Assembly: GCA_036874045.1 (NCBI GenBank)
Contig: JAZBRI010000004.1
Span: 6,200,001-6,264,000, forward strand
Source: Cymodocea nodosa
Taxonomy: Eukaryota > Streptophyta > Magnoliopsida > Alismatales > Cymodoceaceae
Direction of reading: 5' to 3'
Length of the DNA: 64,000 nt
Each line of letters starts with the position of its first letter. Position 1 is the first letter of the stretch. The position numbers were made by a program, and so were the translations under genes. Shown here one piece after another: positions 23,045 to 35,116 of this stretch. Under the pieces are notes generated by a model that saw only the letters and a list, made by a program, of their open reading frames with translations, ran no database searches and was not told the DNA's origin.

Positions 23045-25262
23045 AATAGATGCAGGGGAATACCCGCATTCCTCAAGAGTGCCGCCTCAGCCGCGGTTAC
23101 CGGCCGAGAATGGAAGTATGGAGATGGACTGCAAGGAGATTCCTCCGACATAAAAGCGAGCTATTGTCGTCTAAGGGCACCGCTCAAGCGCTGCATTGCT
23201 TACTGCACCCTGTTTACTGAAGACCATATACTCTCCCAAGACTCCCTTGTCAGGCTATGGATAGCTGAAGGTTTCGTTCAACCAAATGGTGGAGAGGAGT
23301 TGGAGAAAATTGGCAAGGAATACTTTGACGAGTTGTGCTACCAATCCTTCTTCCTTTACATAAGTGACGGCCAATTTTGCATGCCTATGAATAGATTACT
23401 TTTCGAAGAAAGCTTGAGAATAGACTACTGCAACTCCACAAGTAACCACACTGATTATCGTCATTTGTCGTATGCAGTCGATGGTCAGCACATGGTTGAA
23501 TGGAAACAAAAGGGTCAAGCAAGTAAACTTCGTACATTTATTATATGCCCTAAATATCATCCAAAGAAGGGTGGGCTCACATATTTGAAGATTGATCTCT
23601 CTGCATTACCAAAGTTGGAATACTTAAGAGTATTGGATTTGAGCTACACTGAACTGGAAGAGGTCCCCATGTCTGTTATCCAGCTCTCAAGACATCTGCA
23701 TTTCCTTGGTCTTAGTGGAACCAAGATTAGGAGGTTACCACAATGCAGCTGCACTGGGTCTCACAATCTACAGACACTGAAATTGAAGGACTGTTGCAGA
23801 CTTGAAGAGCTACCTGAGGACATAAGAGACATGAGAAAGCTACGCCATCTAGAGATGTCCAATGACACAAACTTGTGCATGCCAGCCGGGCTCGGGGACT
23901 TAACCGAATTGCAGACGCTACCGATATTCAATGTAGGTAGAGCTGAGGGATTTGCTGGGATAAGAGAGTTGAAGAATTTGAGAAAACTTACAGGTGATCT
24001 CTGCATTTCGGGCTTGTGTAACGTGGCCAATTACTCTGATTGTGAAGAGGCTGACTTGGCAAACAAGGAAAGTATCGAAAAACTCACCTTAGCTTGGTCT
24101 CTTCCTGAAATGATTGTCTTGGACGATGAGGAATTCAATGATGACTTGGTTTCACCAAATGAGACTTACGGTAGGGAAAGCAACTTGGAAAATGTAGAGT
24201 CAACAAGTGAGGCACCCAATGCAAGGTGGGATGAAGAAGGTGACAGGAGAGGAACAAATCCGATGGCTGTTGACAACGCAAGCATTGGCACACAGGAAGT
24301 AAGTATTAGAAATCCAATTTCAGGTTTCATGCCTGAGGAAAACAACAATACCATCCCTTTTATGCTTAATTCAATGGAAACCACCGTAGAAGAAAGTGAC
24401 GAGCATTCATCATTCAGAGATGTACCACAGGATGACAGTGATAAAAACCAGATTTTTGAAAAACTACGGCCACATAAGAAACTTCAAGTCCTAGTTGTCA
24501 AGTCATATGACGGAACAGCTTTTCCAAAACGGATGGCAGATGATTCCTTTGAAGTGAAAAAATTATTTCTTGAAAATTGCAAGAAATGTGTTACTCTTCC
24601 AGCATTGGGCGGACTTCCTTTACTTGAAGAACTTGTTATAAATCTCATGGAGGTAGAAAGTATTGGATCTGAATTCGATCGCAGCTCTGGAACGGAATCT
24701 TCTTTTCCAAATCTACGAAAGCTTATATTCAACGAGCTTTACAAGTTACGTAGTTGGACAGATGTTACAGAAAATGATTTCCCAGAATTGAAAACTTTCA
24801 CATGCTTTAACTGCCCCATGCTAGAGCAAATACCTAACTTTGCTTCTTTAAGGGAATTGGAGGTGGAGAATTGTGGCGCACTAAGGTCCTTGCCAATGCT
24901 CCCTGAACTCAAGACTCTACGTTTGGTTGCTTGTGATGGTCTAAAGGAGCTCCCCAATTTCGAAAAACTTGGTGATTTGTCCGTGTCATATTGTTCAGCT
25001 CTGGAGATGCTACCAAAGCTTCCATCACTTGATATGGCTTGAAGATTGTGATTACTTGAAATCTGTTGGCTTCCTGGGAGAAACCGACATGGAGCGAAAA
25101 GACAAACTCGAACGTTTCTCTAGCTTGTTTGTCATCAATTGCCCACAATTGGGATTCTCCGCACATATCCGTCCACAGAATGATGATTCCGAATTGATCT
25201 ACGTAGACGGCAAAGGAGAAGTTGACAAATTATCTATCAAGAACCGACAAACTCGAGAGTAG
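23045..25262 (+). pseudogene. NLR-A inverted partial copy, 5'-truncated and frameshifted
   Basis: Homology to NLR-A begins abruptly at AATAGATGCAG (GLPL region), so the coiled coil, P-loop and kinase-2 are absent. The reading frame then follows NLR-A residues about 333 to 1010 and stops at 25,042. There, 8 bp present in NLR-A are missing (after the Ser-Leu-Asp of LPKLPSLD) and shift the frame. The remainder, from IEDCD-equivalent LEDCDYLKSVGFL to the end, stays open in another frame to 25,262. About 15 substitutions separate it from NLR-A in protein, so it is young. It has no promoter of its own that I can see. If transcribed it could give an LRR-only product or pair with NLR-A RNA. Confidence 0.9.
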
Positions 25263-25342
25263 TCTGGTACATTGACATTCACCGTTTCTTTATTTTGGTC
25301 TTCATCTTTCCTATGTGTGTAAGTACGTATTTTGTCAGTTTT
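23045..25342 (+). repeat. Right arm of the 2.3-kb inverted repeat
   Basis: Mirror of 19,090-21,395. Homology extends 80 bp past the former stop codon and ends at GTCAGTTTT, so the copied unit was genomic DNA rather than a processed transcript. I saw no target-site duplication at its ends. Confidence 0.9.
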
Positions 25343-26049
25343 AACAGGAGTTAAAAATCAATGTTGCCAGTAAACTGCATGGGATTAGTTGTAGTCTATG
25401 ACACCACAACTTATGCCATTAGACTTGTCTTGAACACCTCCAGAGACATCCAAAGCTCTCCGAAAGTCTTGCTAACTCCCGATCTGCATTCAAACCCATC
25501 CACGCCTGCAAATAATAAATGCCACAGGTCCTCATTCTTCAAGCAAATATTCTGTGTACACTTGCCCAAGAGAAGCCTATTTTCTGTTTCGGATCTGTAT
25601 CGATATTTTTCCTAAAACAGCCAGAGAGATTGTTATGAATTTTGATCAAGTTTCTGTCGGAAGTAGTTTGTGAAATGACAATATATATATACAGCCCTTT
25701 CCCAGCATAAATCTGTTTCAGGACTTGCAATGTAATTGATATAGCAAGTGTATTTGATCTTCGATGGCATGAGTAAAAATAATCGAGTGTATGATAAGAT
25801 TAAAAAAATCCAATATCAGAAAAGAGGTCCTTTATTTTCTAGGTCTTACAAATGTCTCTTTTACTTCTAGTGAATGTGTACATGCAGATTTGCATCCATT
25901 TGTACATTGACTTTGCTATTACGTTAAAACGTGAATATTCAACTTGATATCATTTGAATATAAGTGATAATGTCCAGTATATAAGTTGAGATAGAAAAAT
26001 TTCTTCTGATCGTATGGATGATACAAGGAATTAAATTCTAATTTCACTT
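25343..26049. other. Spacer, no gene seen
   Basis: Short open frames at 25,361-25,615 and elsewhere have no family features. A short TA run lies near 25,680. The 3' LTR expected for the old Copia element to the right was not found here. Confidence 0.4.
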
Positions 26050-27577
26050 CTATGTGTGGGACTAATATCGTTTGTTTTATTTAGAGAGCTGCCATCCTTC
26101 TATTTCCTTAATGTACTTATCGAGTGAACATCTATTTTTACAAATACTTAATCTCATTTATCGTGTGACTTATAGAACAAACCATGATTATAAATTCCTT
26201 TCACATACTTCGTGATTCTCTTTGCAACTTGCATGTAGGACTACCTTGGATATTAAAGGAACTTATTAATTAAACCAGCTCCATATGAGATATTTGGTCT
26301 TGTATGAGTGAGATATCCAACAATTTGCTTGAAGTACGTAGGATAGAGTAGTGTGTGGTCATCATTTTTTGATAAGTTCACTCCTATTTAATTAGTGTTC
26401 TCGTAGGATTACAATCTTCTATTTGAAACCTTCTCAATAATTGCATAGCATAATATTGTTGACAAACAAAAATGTCATCATTTCCTTGGCGCACCTTCAA
26501 TCCAAGAAAATATGACATGAGTTTAAGATCTGTCATCTCAAACTAGTGAAGCGTTAAGCCTTTAAACTACCCTACCAATTTAATGTTATTTCCTGTAATG
26601 ATTAGATCATCAACATAAAGTCCCACTAATAACAAGTTGTGATCAATTATTACCTTTATATAAATTGTATGATCAGAAGAGCTTCTTTGAAATCCTGCAA
26701 TAAGAAGAAATGAATCCCTACCAAACTTTTGTTCAAAGCCTTGCCTTGCTTTATGCTTCTCAATATCATTATTTGATTTCTTTTTTAATTTTGAAGATTC
26801 AGTTGATGTCATTAGCTTTATGTTGGATAAAAGTTCTATAGGCTGTCATGTTTGATTTCTTTCAATTGCATGCAACTCTTCATGCATGGCTTTCAACCAT
26901 TTCAGATCCTTCAAAGCTTCAATGACAAAGTTAGCTCATAATCAATGAACATCGAAAGGTGCAACAAGTTACCATCATCATTAACTAAATCATTTGAGAT
27001 TACCTCGTAATCACGTAAAATGATTGGTTCTTGTTGTCATTATCTTAGCTACTCAGCATGATTGATTGAGAACTTCTCATGTTCTCAATTGTGACATTAC
27101 TCATGGTGTGGTCTGCATGACTTTCGTCATGTTGCATGTGTTTGTCCAATGCGTGCATTCGAGTTGAGGATTCAAGATCCAGATTGGGAACTCCATTGGA
27201 AGATGGTCATTGTATGCATGCCTCCTCATTTAGTGCATCACGTAACGCACCACATGGGGGTGTTGGTGTCCGACCACCATGCTCTTGAGTAATAATATTC
27301 ATCTCAAGTACATATGGAGGTTGCATGACTTTTTGATTTTGCACCTGACCACTCCAACACCATGTTTCTTATTTACAAATCACCACATCATGACTTACAA
27401 TAACTTTCTTTGTGATTGGATTAAATGACTTATAACCACCACATCACTGACTTACAATAACCTTCTTTGTGATTGGATCAAACAACTTATAACCACCACA
27501 CCTGTAGCCAACTAACATTGTTTTCTCTCCTCCATCATTGGATCTTGTTTGTTTTGGAACATGTACGTGGGCGATTG

Positions 27578-27776
27578 TGTTGGTCTGCGCGGTTTGGGGG
27601 CTCCGATGGTGGATTATTCCAGGTGATCAATACTTTTTGTTATTCACCTCTATTTATAGCATTTGGAGGATTAACTACCTCTACCATCTCTGCCCTCAAC
27701 CTCCTCCTTAATTTCCGGTAACCACCGAAATTTTAATTTGAAACTTGAAACTTAGTCTTTTTGACCAATTCCAACA
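27578..27776 (-). repeat. 3' LTR of the younger Copia element
   Basis: 199 bp, TGTTGG...CCAACA, flanked on the left by the target copy GATTG at 27,573-27,577. Confidence 0.93.
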
Positions 27777-27854
27777 TCTCCTACTTGGTCACAAAGACCA
27801 ACTATATTCTTTTTAATTCCGCTCCCACTACTCGTAGGTAGCATAATTTCAATA

Positions 27855-28350
27855 TTACTCATGAGAATGTTCCATGTTTCCATTATCCATATAAATATTC
27901 CTTAATCCCATTAAGTTTACAAACTTAATGTACTTTTCCGCTGGTATTCCTTTTGTCAAATGATCAGCTATCATATCTTCTGTAGGGATATAATTCAATT
28001 TTATTTCCCCATTTCCTACAATATCACGAGTATAGTGATAATGTATGTTTATATGTTGTCCTTTTATTGTATTTGCACTACTATATACAAGACTTATTGC
28101 TGCTTGGTTATCACAATACATTTCTATTGGACCATTTATTAAGTTTAGATTCAAATCATTTATGAATCTTCTGATCCAAACTGCATGTGATGCGACAGCA
28201 CTACAGGTAACATATTCAGCTTCCTATGTGTATTTTGCTATACACCATTGCTTCCTACTTCCCCAAGATATGGCTGCCCCTCCAAAGATGAATACATGTC
28301 CTGAAGTAGACTTCCCATCATCTTTGTCACCACCTAAATCTGCATCTGTA
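27855..28350 (-). pseudogene. RNase H region of the younger Copia
   Basis: Shows the Copia RNase H hallmarks GYTDADLGGDKDDGKSTSG and YCDNQAAISLVYS. It would degrade the RNA strand of the RNA-DNA hybrid. Part of the broken pol region. Confidence 0.85.
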
Positions 28351-28649
28351 TAACCAAGCACTTCAAGCTCATCTACTTGATAAGTCAATTTATGGTGCAA
28401 AGTTCCTTTTATATATTTCAAAATTCTTTTGACAGCTTCCCAATGTTTTGTTCCGGGATTACTTTGATACCTACTTACAATACTTACAGCATATGCCAAG
28501 TTTGGTCTTGTACACAACATAGCATACATCAAACTTCCAACCACTTGGGCATAAGGTGCTCTTAAAGGTTCCTTCCCTTTCCCAGGACATTGGTCCTTAA
28601 CTTTTTCCCTAAAATATAAGGTGTGGGAGCTGAGGAACAATTGTCCATT

Positions 28650-29430
28650 CCAAACCTTTTTAACACCATTTGCAGGTATCTTTCCTGATTTATACTCAAT
28701 GTTCTTGATTTTCGATCTCTTAAGATTTGAATTCCAAGAACATAGGATGCTTCCCCTATGTCCTTCATTTCAAATTTTCTACTAAGTTCTTCCTTTATTT
28801 CATTCAACATGTCAGCATTATTTCCAGCAAGTAAAATGTCATCCACATATAAGGATAATATAATGAAGTTACTCCCACTATTCCTGACATATACACAGTA
28901 ATCTAATCTGTTTGAAACAAATCCCATTGTGACAATTATATCATGAAACTTATGATACCATTGTCTAAATGCTTGTTTTAAACCATATATTGACTTCTTC
29001 AATTTGCACACTTTTTCCTCATGTCCTTCCACCTGAAATCCCTTAGGTTGTAACATGTAGATTTCTTCCTGCAGGTCTCCATTTAGAAATGCAGTTTTTA
29101 CATCCATTTGATGTAATTCCAAATCTAAATGTGCAACTATAGCCAATATAATTCTTATTGATGCGAATTTAGCAACTGGAGAATATGTTTCATGAAAGTC
29201 AATTCCCGGTTTCTGTGTATAACCTTTAGCAACTAAACGGGCCTTATATTTTTCAATAGACCCATCAACCTTTAACTTTTTTCGGAATATCCACTTGCAC
29301 CCTATAACTTTCCTTCCTTTAGGTAGATCACATAATTCCCACACATGATTCCATTTCATGGAATCAATCTCATCATTCATGGCATCCAACCATAAATCTT
29401 TTTCATGAGATTCGACGACATCCTTATATG
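28650..29430 (-). pseudogene. Reverse transcriptase region of the younger Copia
   Basis: Copia RT signatures are GCKWIFRKKLKVDGSIEKYK, QMDVKTAFLNGDL and the catalytic core LSLYVDDILLAGNN. This segment lies in the longest open piece of the element (28,562-30,166), together with the integrase C-terminus. Confidence 0.9.
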
Positions 29431-29949
29431 TCACAGGTTCCATGTGATTTTCCTCCATGTCTATCATTAAACAAGAAAGCTTACAGGAATACAAATGGTA
29501 GTCATCCATCCATGTCGGCTGATGTCTCATCCTTTTGTTGCTAATAGGTAAATCTGGTTCTCTATCTTCTCCATTTCTATTGTTCTCTTCAATTCTATTT
29601 ATAGGCTCATTTTGGATTTCTCCCATGATTTCCATGGGTTCACGATTGTTTTCATCAGCAATTTCCATAGGTTCATCTATATTTTCAATGTTTCCTTCTT
29701 CTTCAACTCTAGGGTCATTTTCTAGGATATTATTGAAATAGTCATCATTCACCACAAATGGTGGCTCATGTTCCTTTCCTATTTCTTCCTTTTCATTTAG
29801 ATTTTCTAGGAAAGTGGCATCCCTATATTCAATAATTCCCTTTTCTTTACTATAGAACCTATAACCGAAAGAATTTTCACAATAGCCTATAAACCTACAT
29901 TTAAGAGTCTTTGATTTTAACTTATCCCTTAATTGTTTAGGAATAAGTA

Positions 29950-31100
29950 CATGGGCTATAGATCCCCATTTTCTTAAATGATATAAATTGGGCTTAGTTT
30001 CGGTCCATAATTCATAAGGTATGTTAGGTACAGACTTGGAGGGTATTCTATTTAATACATAATTTGCTGTGATCAATGCTTCTCCCCAAAAAACTTTGGA
30101 GAGACCTGAATGTGAAAACATGCACCTAACAGAATTCATAAGAGTTCTGTTCTTTCTTTCTGCCACACCATTTTGTTATGGTGTATAAGGCATTGTAGTT
30201 TATCTTTTAATTCCATGCATTTCACAAAATAATTTAAATTCATTAGAATTATATTCCCCTCCCCTATCTGACCTTAACATCTTAATCCTTCTTCCAAGCT
30301 GTTTTTCTACTTCCAACTTGTATTTCTTAAAACAAGTCAATACTTGACTTTTATGACTTATTAGATAAATGTAAGCATATCTTGAAAAATCATCTATAAA
30401 AGTCACAAAATATTCTTTGTCATCATGAGTTTTAATACTTAATGGACCACATACATCAGAATGAATCAACCCCAATAATTCATCTGATCTATATCCCTTA
30501 CCAAAAGATTTCTTAGTCATTTTCCCAACTAAGCAATGTTGACATTTATTTAATTCCATGTCTTTAATTTTAGGCAACATATTCAATTTTATCAATTGTT
30601 GTATTTTAGATTTATTAATATGTACTAACCTTAAATGCCACAAATCAATATCAGATAAACAACACTCAACATAATCAGAAACTATTTCATTAGCAACGAC
30701 AGAAAGTTTAAACAAATCATGTTCAGTTACAAAAATTCTCATAGCAAAGATCTTTTTGTCTTTTCCTATGGATACACGTTTATTGTAAAATCGAACTTCC
30801 AAATTATTCTTCAAAAGAGTACCTACGGATATTAAATTCTGCCTCATGCTAGGTGCATAGAGGACGTCTTTCAAGATCATAATGTTGTCTCCCAAGTCCA
30901 AACGATATGTGCCAATACCTTCCACATCTAAATAAGTATTGTTTCCCATATAGATGCGTTGTTGTTCAGGACTCAACTTTTTAAATGAGTCAAGTCCCTT
31001 TTTCGTTTTGGCAATGTGCCTTGTGGCACCAGAATCAACCCACCATTCGTTTGAACTAGGGACTACAACATTATTGCATTCCATAACTCCCACGAAGGTT
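29950..31100 (-). pseudogene. Protease and integrase region of the younger Copia
   Basis: The aspartic protease motif WWVDSGATRHI lies near 31,040. The integrase zinc-binding region (LWHLRLVHINKS with CQHCLVGK) and a DDE-type core (SDVCGPL, FIDDFSRYAYIY, LRSDRGGEYNS) follow. Fossil; breaks are not itemised. Confidence 0.9.
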
Positions 31101-31129
31101 CTTTTGTTCTTTATGTTTGACTCCGAGGT

Positions 31130-31933
31130 TCCACCTTTATTTCCATCCCTGTTGGGACAATGTGCCCTAAAATGACCAAATTGGCCACATGCATGGCAAG
31201 ATCCTCGTGCTTTCTTTCCACGTGCTTGATTTTGCTTGAAGTTGTTCTTGTTTGGTCAATTTCTTCTTTTGTTGCATTTTTCAGATCTCTGCTTTTGAAA
31301 TATGGCATTGGCTTCTTCTAAATGAGATTCATGTTGCCTTCGACTGACTATTATTTCTTGTTCAGTACCCAACCTAGCTGGCAATTTAGATAATTGTAGT
31401 GGGGTAGACCTAAGAGATGTGGTAACCATATCATAACTGTGTGGCAAACTATTTAATATGGTTGCTATTTACAATTTTTCTGGTATAGGAGTTTCTACAG
31501 TAGCTAAGTCTTTAGCCATTACCATCATATTATTTACATGTTCCACTACACTTTGTTCCTCTAGCATCCTGCAAGAGTTATATTTCTGAAGGAGCAACTG
31601 TGTATTCATTTCAGTTGCTTTATTATATTTTTCTTTCAAAGCATTCCATAGTCTATAAGCATTAGTATATGTTTCATAGCATTTTACAAGACAATCTTCC
31701 ATGAACATGAACATTAAATTTTTCGCCTTTTTATCATCTTTCCTCCATTGATTTACTCTTTTTATTTCCACTTCAGAAGCGTTTTCACTTATTTCCGGAG
31801 GATGCGAACCTATTACATGTTCAATATCTTCATATTCTAATGCTTGATATATTTTCCAATACCACATTTCATAATTTACCCCATTTAATTTATCCATCCT
31901 TGACAACTCAGTTGTAAACATCTTCGAAGCCAT
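31130..31933 (-). pseudogene. gag region of the younger Copia
   Basis: Begins MASKMFTTELSRMDKLNGVN and shows the UBN2-type gag pattern (NYEMWYWKIYQALE, AYRLWNALKEKYN). The nucleocapsid zinc-knuckle area near 31,150-31,250 is recognisable but decayed. Confidence 0.85.
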
Positions 31934-32039
31934 ACTTATATCTACAATCGAAATTACTTTCCAATTTCAATAAATAATTACCTTATGAATAAAAAATGCA
32001 AATATTAAATTTAAAATTTCAAAAAATCTGAAAAACTAT

Positions 32040-32140
32040 TTGAATTCAAATTTCAAAATTCAAAAATCAAATTTCAATTTCAATTTTCAAATTTTCAAAA
32101 ATATTTAAATTTCCAAATTCAAATTCAAATTACAAATATT
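32040..32140. repeat. AT-rich TTCAAAT-type simple repeat in the Copia leader
   Basis: Many imperfect tandem copies of TTCAAAT/TTCAAAA lie between gag and the GC-rich leader block. Probably replication-slippage sequence of the element's 5' untranslated region. Confidence 0.7.
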
Positions 32141-32319
32141 TCTATTATTTAATTAAAGCATGCAATTTCTAAACATATAATATAAATATAATGACTAACA
32201 TATTTAACAACAACAAAAATTGCATGTTATTATTATTATCCAATATAATATAATATAATATATTATAATATTTTATCAAAAGGGGGAGATTTAGATTATC
32301 TCTAACCAAATCGCCTAAG

Positions 32320-32582
32320 GGTGGAAGACTGGCGATCTGGGTGTGCGCGAGCGGCGGGAGGTGCGCGCGAGCGGGGGTATGCAGCAGCACGGTGGGGGGT
32401 GTGCACGCGGGCTGCGGAGGTGCGCGCGCAGGCTGCAGAGGTTGCGTGCAAGCAGCGAGGGGCGCGCGCGGAAGGACGGAGATGTGCGGGCGGAGCTGCA
32501 GCGACGTGCGTGGAGGACGACGGCCGTGCGCGGAAGGACGGAGATGCGCGGGCGGCGGGACTGGCGGAGCTACCTGCCTCTG
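32320..32582. repeat. GC-rich minisatellite-like block in the Copia leader
   Basis: A 260-bp island, by eye well above 65% GC, in otherwise AT-rich DNA next to the primer site. It is made of diverged repeats such as GGAAGGACGGAGATG(C/T)GCGGGCGG (near 32,470 and 32,530) and GTGCGCGCGAG/GCAGG units. It opens long Arg/Ala-rich frames on both strands, which I take as compositional artefact. Confidence 0.75.
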
Positions 32583-32589
32583 ATACCAC

Positions 32590-32788
32590 TGTTGGTCTGC
32601 ACGGTTTGGGGGCTCTGATGGTGGATTATTCTAGGTGATTAATGTTTTTTGTTATTCACCTCTATTTATAGTATTTGGAGGATTAACTACCTCCACCATC
32701 TCCGCCCCCAACCTCATCCTTCATTTTCGGTAACCACCGGAATTTTAATTTGAAACTTGAAACTTGGTCTTTTTGACCAATTCCAATA
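32590..32788 (-). repeat. 5' LTR of the younger Copia element
   Basis: 199 bp, TGTTGG...CCAATA, followed by the target copy GATTG at 32,789-32,793. The primer binding site abuts its left side (minus-strand downstream). Confidence 0.93.
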
Positions 32789-34853
32789 GATTGAACCAAA
32801 TACTTTGAAATGTTTTACATTCACTTTGTAGCTACTCTAAGCTTTTACCGGTGTGATATTTTAAGAGCGCAATGTTGGCAACCTATTTAGCAAACAAATT
32901 GAACATGATACAGCTTTAGTTCAAAAATAATTTGGCACAACTTTGACTTTTAACATGCTTCGAGTCATGTCCATTATAGACATATTCTTTGCTCTACAAT
33001 GCCATTATATTGAGGAGTATATGAAAATGTGATCTTATGCTTGATGTCATGTTGTTTACAATATTGCTTGAACTGATTAAACATATATTCATTACCACTA
33101 TTAGTTTTGAAAACTTTAATAAAATGACCACATTGCTTCTTTATAGATGCCTTGTAGATCTTAAAAAATCTGAAGGCTTCAAATTTTTGTAGAAAAAGTT
33201 AGACCCATGTTTTCCTTGTAAGATTATCAATAAAAGTGAGAAAATACTTGTTATTACCATTTGAGGCAACACTCATTGGTCTGCCCACATCTAAATGTGC
33301 AATCTCTAGTAGTTGTAATGCATGCTGATTACAACCAGCTACAAATAGATGTCGAGTTTGCTTTTCAAGAGGAGAAGTTTCACATAGTTGTTTAGGATGA
33401 TGTATAATTGGTGGTCTTTCCATCATATTTTGTTGAAAAAGTGCAAGAGTGGTAACCATGATTCATCATTCATCACAGTATTAAGATAAGTGTAAATATC
33501 ATGAGAGATATTAACTTAACTAGAACACACGATTCCTCGTGAGTTGAACCTTTAGAATGGGTGTACCTTCCTTATCAAGAATAATAAGAGAATTATTCTT
33601 ACAATGCAGATCATACCCAAATTCCATTAATTAGCCCAAACCGAGCAGATTATTCTTCACACTCGGCACAAATAAAACATCAAAAATATATTTATGATCA
33701 CCATTTTTTGCATTAATCAAAATCCGTCCTTTACTCGTAACAGGTATGGTGCTAAACTTCGCTAAAGAGCGAATTGATTCATCCAAACTTAGTAAATAAT
33801 GTCTTGTCACCACACATATGATTGGCACACCCTAAGTCTAGTAACCATGTGCATGATTTTGTTGCGTTGCTATCATCAATTGCCATTAAGACAGTGTACT
33901 CATCTTCCTCTTTATTTTCTTCTTGCGTACAATTAGTTGATTGATTGTTTACTTTGCTTCTACACTCATTGGTACAGTGTCCGTACTTGTGGCAAGCATA
34001 ACATTCCACATTAGTCGTAATCTTTTCTTTCCCTTCCTCGACTGGAGAAGCAACCACGATTGTTGGAGTTCATCCTTCCTTACTCTTGATCTTGAGCACC
34101 GTTAGTATGTTGTGTTGAACCGCAACTATTACAATTGTTTGAATGTCTTCGACCACTTCCATGACCAATTTTTTGAAATTATGTTGTCTCCTCGGTTGGG
34201 ACTTGACTTTGGAATACTTGTTACGAAGATCTCTCTATATGATTCTCTCTATAAGTTGTATGCTTTCTCTATTACAACCACAATATGCTTAAAGCTAAGG
34301 GGTGAGTGAGTGTAGAATATTTTCCACCTTCAGCCTGTCCTCATATACTTCATCACCATATGGCTTCGTTTAATTTGTCAATGTAAGCACTCGGCTTACA
34401 TAACTTGCCACAAACTCCGTAGTGTCCATTTATAAGAGTTTATATTGACAACAAAGGGTTTGAAGTCTAACAACTTTCTTCACCTTATTTGGACATTGCC
34501 TCGGTAATCTTCTCATACAACTCATCATTTATGCCTTGATAGATGAAGAGTGCTACGTTTTTGCCTGTCTTTCTCCTTCCTCTCCTTGAATTGTGTTTTC
34601 TATGCATTGGTAGCATTGACCTCCAATGGCAATAAGCCTTTCTCTACGATTTTTGGTAATTCATGGTAATCAAATAAGACCTGCATTTAACTACATCGTC
34701 TATCACAGTTCCTTCCATCAAGGGAAGGAATGGAAACTTACATGGCACCATTCATTCTCGCTTGAAGAAGGAACGATGACGAGCTTAGCGTGGCAATAGT
34801 TGTAATCACAACAGCAATCATCTATAAATTTAGAATTTGGCATCGATACCAGC

Positions 34854-35116
34854 TGTAAAAGGAGGTCGTCAAGTATTAAAGAAGGTAAAGAAGAAGAACA
34901 ACAACACACGTTCTTCATTCAAACGTCGATATTATATCGTTACATGACACCTACATTTATTTATACTTGTACGATGTATTGATGCATCCACTCAACAAGA
35001 GATGTAATCACTTATACACATGACTAACAATACTCGTAAAGAGATATGAACTTACACATATAACAAACACCCTTAAATGAAAAGTCATGATTATACGTCA
35101 GAACTATATCTTAACA
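34854..35116 (-). repeat. Possible 5' LTR of the old Copia element
   Basis: The boundary next to the primer-site-like stretch begins TGTAAAAGG on the plus strand. The other end reads CTTAACA, giving TG...CA termini and about 263 bp. No second LTR copy is available for comparison, so the right end is a guess. Confidence 0.35.

Larger units (their letters stand above)
27578..32788 (-). mobile_element. Ty1/Copia LTR retrotransposon, full length but broken, nested
   Basis: A 5211-bp element with 199-bp LTRs (27,578-27,776 and 32,590-32,788) and a perfect 5-bp target duplication GATTG (27,573-27,577 and 32,789-32,793). The minus strand is sense. The primer site TGGTATCAGAGGC beside the right LTR matches initiator Met-tRNA, and a purine tract adjoins the left LTR. 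Order gag, protease, integrase, reverse transcriptase, RNase H marks Copia. The internal region is broken by a handful of lesions (about four to six), so it is not autonomous. The LTRs differ at about 16 of 199 positions by hand count, mostly transitions, which suggests an age of a few million years at grass-like rates. It inserted into the older Copia around it. Confidence 0.95.
26050..35116 (-). mobile_element. Old Ty1/Copia element, heavily broken, split by a younger Copia
   Basis: Fossil in two blocks around the younger element: about 26,050-27,577 and 32,789-35,116, minus-strand sense. Going 5' to 3' on the minus strand, a possible LTR with TG/CA ends lies at 34,854-35,116, beside a TGGTATCGATGCC primer-site-like stretch. 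Then come gag traces, a CCHC zinc knuckle (CYACHKYGHCTNEC, about 33,970), protease (near 33,830), integrase (about 33,000-33,460, and its C-terminal end near 27,370-27,540), and reverse transcriptase with the YVDD core (about 26,600) reaching the RNase H border near 26,250. The matching 3' LTR was not found. It carries many breaks (well over ten) and is clearly older than the element inside it. Confidence 0.75.

Noticed and set aside
25343-26049. 3' LTR of the older Copia element
   Set aside because: Expected here by position, but I found no stretch matching the candidate LTR at 34,854-35,116.
32302-32638. Several Arg/Ala-rich open frames in the GC-rich Copia leader
   Set aside because: They arise on both strands from repeat composition and lie in the untranslated leader of the element.
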